The notes beneath the pieces were generated by a model. It searched no databases. It had not been told where the DNA came from and saw only the letters and a program-made list of their open reading frames with translations. A program made the translations under genes and the position numbers. Of a stretch of DNA of 8,599 bases, positions 5,132-8,599 are shown piece after piece. Source of the stretch: Gemmatimonadota bacterium (GTDB taxonomy: Bacteria; Latescibacterota; UBA2968; UBA8231); assembly GCA_028875335.1 (NCBI GenBank), contig JAPPEF010000075.1, positions 1-8,599 of the forward strand. Direction: 5' to 3'. The first letter of the stretch is position 1, and the number at the start of each line of letters is the position of its first letter.

Positions 5132-6445
5132 GTGAACCAACCCAAATCCATCGCCCCAGCCACGGGCAAACTCGGCGTCCTCATTCCCGGCATGGGCGCG
5201 GTGGCCACCACAGTTATCGCCGGCGTCGAAGCCATCAAAGCCGGCATCGGCCAGCCCATCGGCTCGCTGACCCAAATGGGCACCATCCGATTGGGCAAGC
5301 GCACCGAAGGACGCTCACCGCTGATTAAGGACTTCGTGCCTTTGGCCGACATCGACAGCCTAGTCTTCGGCGGCTGGGACGTCTTCCCAGAGGACGCCTA
5401 TGACTCGGCCATCCACGCCGGCGTCTTGGACCAGAGGCTGCTTGACCAGATCGCGGACCCGCTCAAGGCCATCAAGCCAATGCCCGCGGTTTTCGACCGC
5501 AACTACGTGCGCCGCCTCGAAGGCTCCAACGTCAAAAGCGCCAAGAGCAAGTGGGATGCCGTACTCGAAGTGCGCGAAGACATCCAGCGCTTTAAGGCCG
5601 ACAACGGCGTCGAGCGGCTGGTGATGATCTGGTGCGGCAGCACCGAGGTTTTCATGCAGCATCACGAAGTACACAACGAGATCGAAAGCCTCGAAAAAGC
5701 CATCCAGGAAAACCACCCGGCCATTCCCCCGAGCATGATCTACGCGTACGCCGCGTTGCAGGAAGGCGTGCCCTTCCTAAACGGCGCGCCGAACTTGACC
5801 GTGGACGTCCCGGCCATGGTCGAATTGGCGCGGCAAAAGGGCGTGCCCATCGGCGGCAAGGACTTCAAGACCGGCCAGACCCTGATGAAGACCCTGCTGG
5901 CCCCAGGCCTCAAGGCGCGGATGCTCGGCGTGCAGGGCTGGTTTTCGACCAACATCTTGGGCAATCGCGATGGCGAGGTACTCGACGACCCGGATTCGTT
6001 CAAGACCAAGGAGGTCAGCAAGCTCGACGTGCTGGAATTCATCTTGCAGCCCAACCTCTACCCCCAGCTCTACGGCGATATTTATCACAAGGTGCGGATC
6101 AACTACTATCCGCCGCGCGGCGACGAGAAAGAGGGTTGGGACAACATCGACATCTTTGGCTGGATGGGCATGCCCATGCAGATCAAGGTCGATTTCCTCT
6201 GCCGCGATTCAATTCTCGCCGCGCCGCTGGTCTTGGACTTGGTGCTGTTTGCCGACTTGGCGCAGCGCTCGGGAATGGCGGGGATCCAGGAGTGGCTCTC
6301 GTTTTACTTCAAAAGCCCAATGACCGCGCCCGACCTCTACCCCGAGCACGACCTCTTTATCCAGCTAATGAAGCTCAAGAACACGCTGCGCTTCTTGCAG
6401 GGCGAAGATTTAATTACCCACTTGGGGCAAGAGTACTACGACTAG
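5132..6445 (+). CDS. ino1: Inositol-3-phosphate synthase (myo-inositol-1-phosphate synthase)
   Basis: This NAD-dependent isomerase converts glucose 6-phosphate to inositol phosphate, the committed step to inositol for phospholipids, inositol-based thiols or osmolytes. From the GTG at 5132 the protein is 437 residues. The NAD-binding strand and loop LIPGMGAVATT is at 17-27. GGKDFKTGQT (241-250) carries the catalytic-site lysines, and LGNRDG (276-281) is followed by KTKEVSK (291-297). KVDFLCRDSILAAP (352-365) lines the substrate and phosphate site. The family is recognised by these blocks together. It is monocistronic by position: an AT-rich leader lies upstream and a convergent gene downstream. 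Its last 32 nt overlap the 3' end of that opposite-strand regulator. There is no signal peptide, so it is cytosolic. No inositol phosphatase or phosphatidylinositol synthase is present in the window, so the fate of the product is unknown. Confidence 0.95.
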   Translation: MNQPKSIAPATGKLGVLIPGMGAVATTVIAGVEAIKAGIGQPIGSLTQMGTIRLGKRTEGRSPLIKDFVPLADIDSLVFGGWDVFPEDAYDSAIHAGVLDQRLLDQIADPLKAIKPMPAVFDRNYVRRLEGSNVKSAKSKWDAVLEVREDIQRFKADNGVERLVMIWCGSTEVFMQHHEVHNEIESLEKAIQENHPAIPPSMIYAYAALQEGVPFLNGAPNLTVDVPAMVELARQKGVPIGGKDFKTGQTLMKTLLAPGLKARMLGVQGWFSTNILGNRDGEVLDDPDSFKTKEVSKLDVLEFILQPNLYPQLYGDIYHKVRINYYPPRGDEKEGWDNIDIFGWMGMPMQIKVDFLCRDSILAAPLVLDLVLFADLAQRSGMAGIQEWLSFYFKSPMTAPDLYPEHDLFIQLMKLKNTLRFLQGEDLITHLGQEYYD

Positions 6446-8599
6446 GAACTCTTTTAATACCCAACTTTATCATTTTGCTGTACAGCGTCGAAGCCGGCAT
6501 CCCCAGCAGAGCCGCCGCGCCTTTGGGGCCCTTGACTCGCCAGTTGGTGGTGTTGAGTACTTCGAGAATGTAGCGGCGTTCAACTTCAAGGAGGGGCATT
6601 ATTTTGCGGCCTTGGGCACCTCCTTTGCTGCCAAGAGTGGCGTCTGCGAGGTCAAAACCGCCCTGCATCAGCTCGGTCGTGCCGATTTGAGAACCCTGGC
6701 AGGCTATGACGACTCGCTGGATGCAATGCTCTAGTTCCTCCACATTCCCCGGCCAATCATAGGCTTGTAGCAGCTCTATCGCCTCGGAACTCAAGGAGGG
6801 AGGTTCCTTGTCTAGATAGGCTGCCATGCGATTCTTGAAAAACCCAGCCAAGGCCGGGATGTCTTCTTTGTACTCCCGCAGGGGCGGCATGTACAGCGTA
6901 AAAAACTGGAGGCGCGAATACAGCTCCGCGCGAAAAATACCGGCCTGCACCATCTTCTGCAGGTCGCGACTCGTCGCTACTACCATGCGCGTTTGAGCCG
7001 TCCGCGTCTTATTGCCGCCCACCCGATCAAACGTGCGCTCTTTCAACAAGCGCAGGATCTTGTCCTGCGTGTCCAACGTCAGATCGCCGATTTCATCCAA
7101 AAACAAGGTGCCGTCTTGGGCTCGTTCCACCTTGCCAACTTCGCTGGCTGCCGTCTTGTCGTCACGACCAAAGAGTTCGCGGTCAATCAACGCTTGGGAT
7201 AAAGCCCCGCAGTTGACTTGGATAAAAGGGCCGTTGCCATAGGCACTCAACGCGTGTAGTGCCTGCGCCGCTAGCCCCTTACCCACCCCTTTTTCGCCTA
7301 GAATCATCACGGTCAGATCAGTGGGGGCCACCTCCGTGAGTTTGGTTTGAAACTCGCGCAAGCCCTTCGTTTGGCCGATCCATTGGCTGCCGCCATTAAA
7401 CGCGGCCGATCGGCCTTCGGCCGACGGATCGGACGCTACCCTAAGCGGCACCTGCGCCGTCTCCGAGTAATTGAGGTCTCGATCTATCGCTCGGACTTGA
7501 AAGGTATAGTCGCCCGGCGGCAGGTTTTGATACGAAGCCCGTAGCTCGCGGGTTGCGGAACACCAGTCGGAATCGTAGCCCTGCAAGCGATACTCATAGA
7601 TCATGTCGCGGGGAGGGGTAGCAAAGCCTATCCCCTTGTACTCAAAGACCACCGGCTGACCCACCGTGGACCGGCAGCCGTCCGCTACCGTCTCATAGAC
7701 CTGATCGGTGGTCACTCGGGTTAGACGAATCCGGGGTGAGATTTGCCTCGGTCGATAGCGTATAACAGAACCCACGACTGTGCCCAACCAGAAGGTGCCG
7801 TCGCGATCTTCGAGAATGCGGCAAACCGGTCCTATATGAGAGGACTTAATGGCCTGAAAAAGCCGACCATCGCAGAGCGCCACACCCTGGTCGGTGCCGA
7901 TCCAGAGATGTCCGCGCGCATCCTCAAACAAACAGTGGATGCGGTTGCTCGGCAGCCCGTCCTCGGTCGTGAAGGAGCGAAAGCTGCGGCCATCAAAGCA
8001 ACTGAGACCGCCTAGGGTAGCGATCCATAAGTTGCCATGGCGGTCTACTAGGAGGTCGTTGACATGGTTGTCTATGAGTCCGTCCTCAACCCCATACCAT
8101 GTAAGACCCTCTTGCGGATGCCAGCGAGCAAAGCCGATGACGCTCGTTGAGCTGTCTCTGTCGGTCAAATGGAAATAGATTTCGTTGTTGCGCATGGCAA
8201 TCACCGCACCAATGCGGCTGAGAGGTGTTTTTTTGTCTTCCTCCGCAAAAATGGTTTGGAACTGCTCGCCCTGTTGGTACACGATCTTTAATGGACTGGC
8301 CAAAAGCTTTTTTCTTTCGTTTAGGGCGTAGTGTTCCCAATAGCCGAAGATAAATCGCCCCTCCTGGTCTTGCGTGATACTGCAGATACCTCCTGCGTCT
8401 ACATCAGCCGCTAATTTCCTCATTTTGAGCTGCTGCTCTTCGTAGCGGAACAGACCGTTTCCGCCGCCAAACCACAGGTGTCCCTCAAGGTCCTCGTAGA
8501 TGGAGAAACAGTTGCCGACACCAGGACCTTTCTCGGGACGACCTACGAATGTAAAGTGCTCGCCATCGAAGCGGGCGAGGCTTTTGATCTGACGGCCAA
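6414..8599 (-). CDS. Propeller / Y_Y_Y sensor fused to GAFTGA-less AAA+ and Fis-type HTH regulator, partial (N-terminus beyond right edge)
   Basis: This is probably a one-component transcriptional regulator. The frame is open from base 8597 to TAA at 6416-6414, giving 727 visible residues. The ATG at 8423 is internal, because propeller sequence (ending GHLWFGGGNGLFRY) continues upstream of it. Domains in fragment numbering: two-component-regulator-type beta-propeller repeats at 1-285, with DRHGNLWIATLGGL, RGHLWIGTDQG and DGTFWLGT; a Y_Y_Y immunoglobulin-like domain at about 318-388 (LPPGDYTFQVRAID); an AAA+ domain at about 405-640. The AAA+ has Walker A GEKGVGKG (434-441), Walker B TLFLDE (497-502) and arginine fingers in FRAELYSRL (555-563). 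A Fis-type HTH occupies about 671-716 (GAAALLGMPASTLYSKM). The sigma54-contact GAFTGA after ELFG (474-477) is missing, and sensor-II GNVRE reads GNVEE with Glu620. No hydrophobic transmembrane stretch separates Y_Y_Y from AAA+. Signal and target genes are unknown. Confidence 0.92.
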   Translation of the reverse strand, partial: GRQIKSLARFDGEHFTFVGRPEKGPGVGNCFSIYEDLEGHLWFGGGNGLFRYEEQQLKMRKLAADVDAGGICSITQDQEGRFIFGYWEHYALNERKKLLASPLKIVYQQGEQFQTIFAEEDKKTPLSRIGAVIAMRNNEIYFHLTDRDSSTSVIGFARWHPQEGLTWYGVEDGLIDNHVNDLLVDRHGNLWIATLGGLSCFDGRSFRSFTTEDGLPSNRIHCLFEDARGHLWIGTDQGVALCDGRLFQAIKSSHIGPVCRILEDRDGTFWLGTVVGSVIRYRPRQISPRIRLTRVTTDQVYETVADGCRSTVGQPVVFEYKGIGFATPPRDMIYEYRLQGYDSDWCSATRELRASYQNLPPGDYTFQVRAIDRDLNYSETAQVPLRVASDPSAEGRSAAFNGGSQWIGQTKGLREFQTKLTEVAPTDLTVMILGEKGVGKGLAAQALHALSAYGNGPFIQVNCGALSQALIDRELFGRDDKTAASEVGKVERAQDGTLFLDEIGDLTLDTQDKILRLLKERTFDRVGGNKTRTAQTRMVVATSRDLQKMVQAGIFRAELYSRLQFFTLYMPPLREYKEDIPALAGFFKNRMAAYLDKEPPSLSSEAIELLQAYDWPGNVEELEHCIQRVVIACQGSQIGTTELMQGGFDLADATLGSKGGAQGRKIMPLLEVERRYILEVLNTTNWRVKGPKGAAALLGMPASTLYSKMIKLGIKRVPSRSTLAPSG

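Noticed and set aside
5632..6573. Long plus-strand frame (313 codons) across ino1
   Set aside because: It is a +1 shadow of the inositol-phosphate synthase, rich in Arg, Gly and Pro with no recognisable domain, as expected in GC-rich DNA.
7394..7425. GGCC-rich inverted repeat (TCGGCC-TTC-GGCCGA) in the regulator gene
   Set aside because: It lies within the coding linker between Y_Y_Y and AAA+, is only six pairs long, and is explained by GC-rich Ala/Gly/Arg codons.

Overview
The window is GC-rich, densely packed bacterial chromosome. It holds four housekeeping or metabolic blocks plus one large regulator that is cut by the right edge. The divergence of several core proteins from textbook sequences suggests a poorly sampled lineage. 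The RseP-type protease and the propeller/Y_Y_Y regulator fit a Gram-negative-like, FCB-type or candidate-phylum bacterium. No marker here fixes the taxon. No RNA gene, insertion sequence, CRISPR array or phage gene was seen, and no stretch of 300 bases or more lacks a gene.

Left block, minus strand (2870 down to 1): uppS, cdsA and rseP lie head to tail, overlapping or only 13 bp apart. This is the familiar envelope cluster: undecaprenyl-diphosphate synthesis, CDP-diacylglycerol synthesis and a site-2 intramembrane protease. dxr, which often sits between cdsA and rseP, is absent. rseP runs off the left edge just after its LDGGH motif.

Middle block, plus strand (about 3067 to 4969): a 5-formyltetrahydrofolate cyclo-ligase, a small NIPSNAP-family protein and a tRNA-dihydrouridine synthase are joined by stop/start overlaps, so they probably form one translationally coupled operon. 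This operon and uppS diverge from a roughly 200-bp control region. That region carries two back-to-back sigma70-like promoters whose -35 boxes form a perfect 8-bp inverted repeat. A 10-bp direct repeat is interleaved with them. The cyclo-ligase promoter is placed so that its mRNA may be leaderless.

Right block: after an AT-rich leader comes a plus-strand myo-inositol-phosphate synthase (5132-6445, GTG start with a strong ribosome binding site). Its 3' end overlaps by 32 nt the 3' end of a convergent minus-strand gene (8599 down to 6414, N-terminus missing). That gene encodes a multidomain regulator: beta-propeller repeats, a Y_Y_Y domain, a sigma54-activator-type AAA+ domain and a Fis-type helix-turn-helix. 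No membrane segment is visible between sensor and output. The AAA+ domain lacks the GAFTGA loop that contacts sigma54, and its sensor-II arginine is glutamate. It is therefore probably not an ordinary sigma54 activator, and it is the most unusual item in the window.
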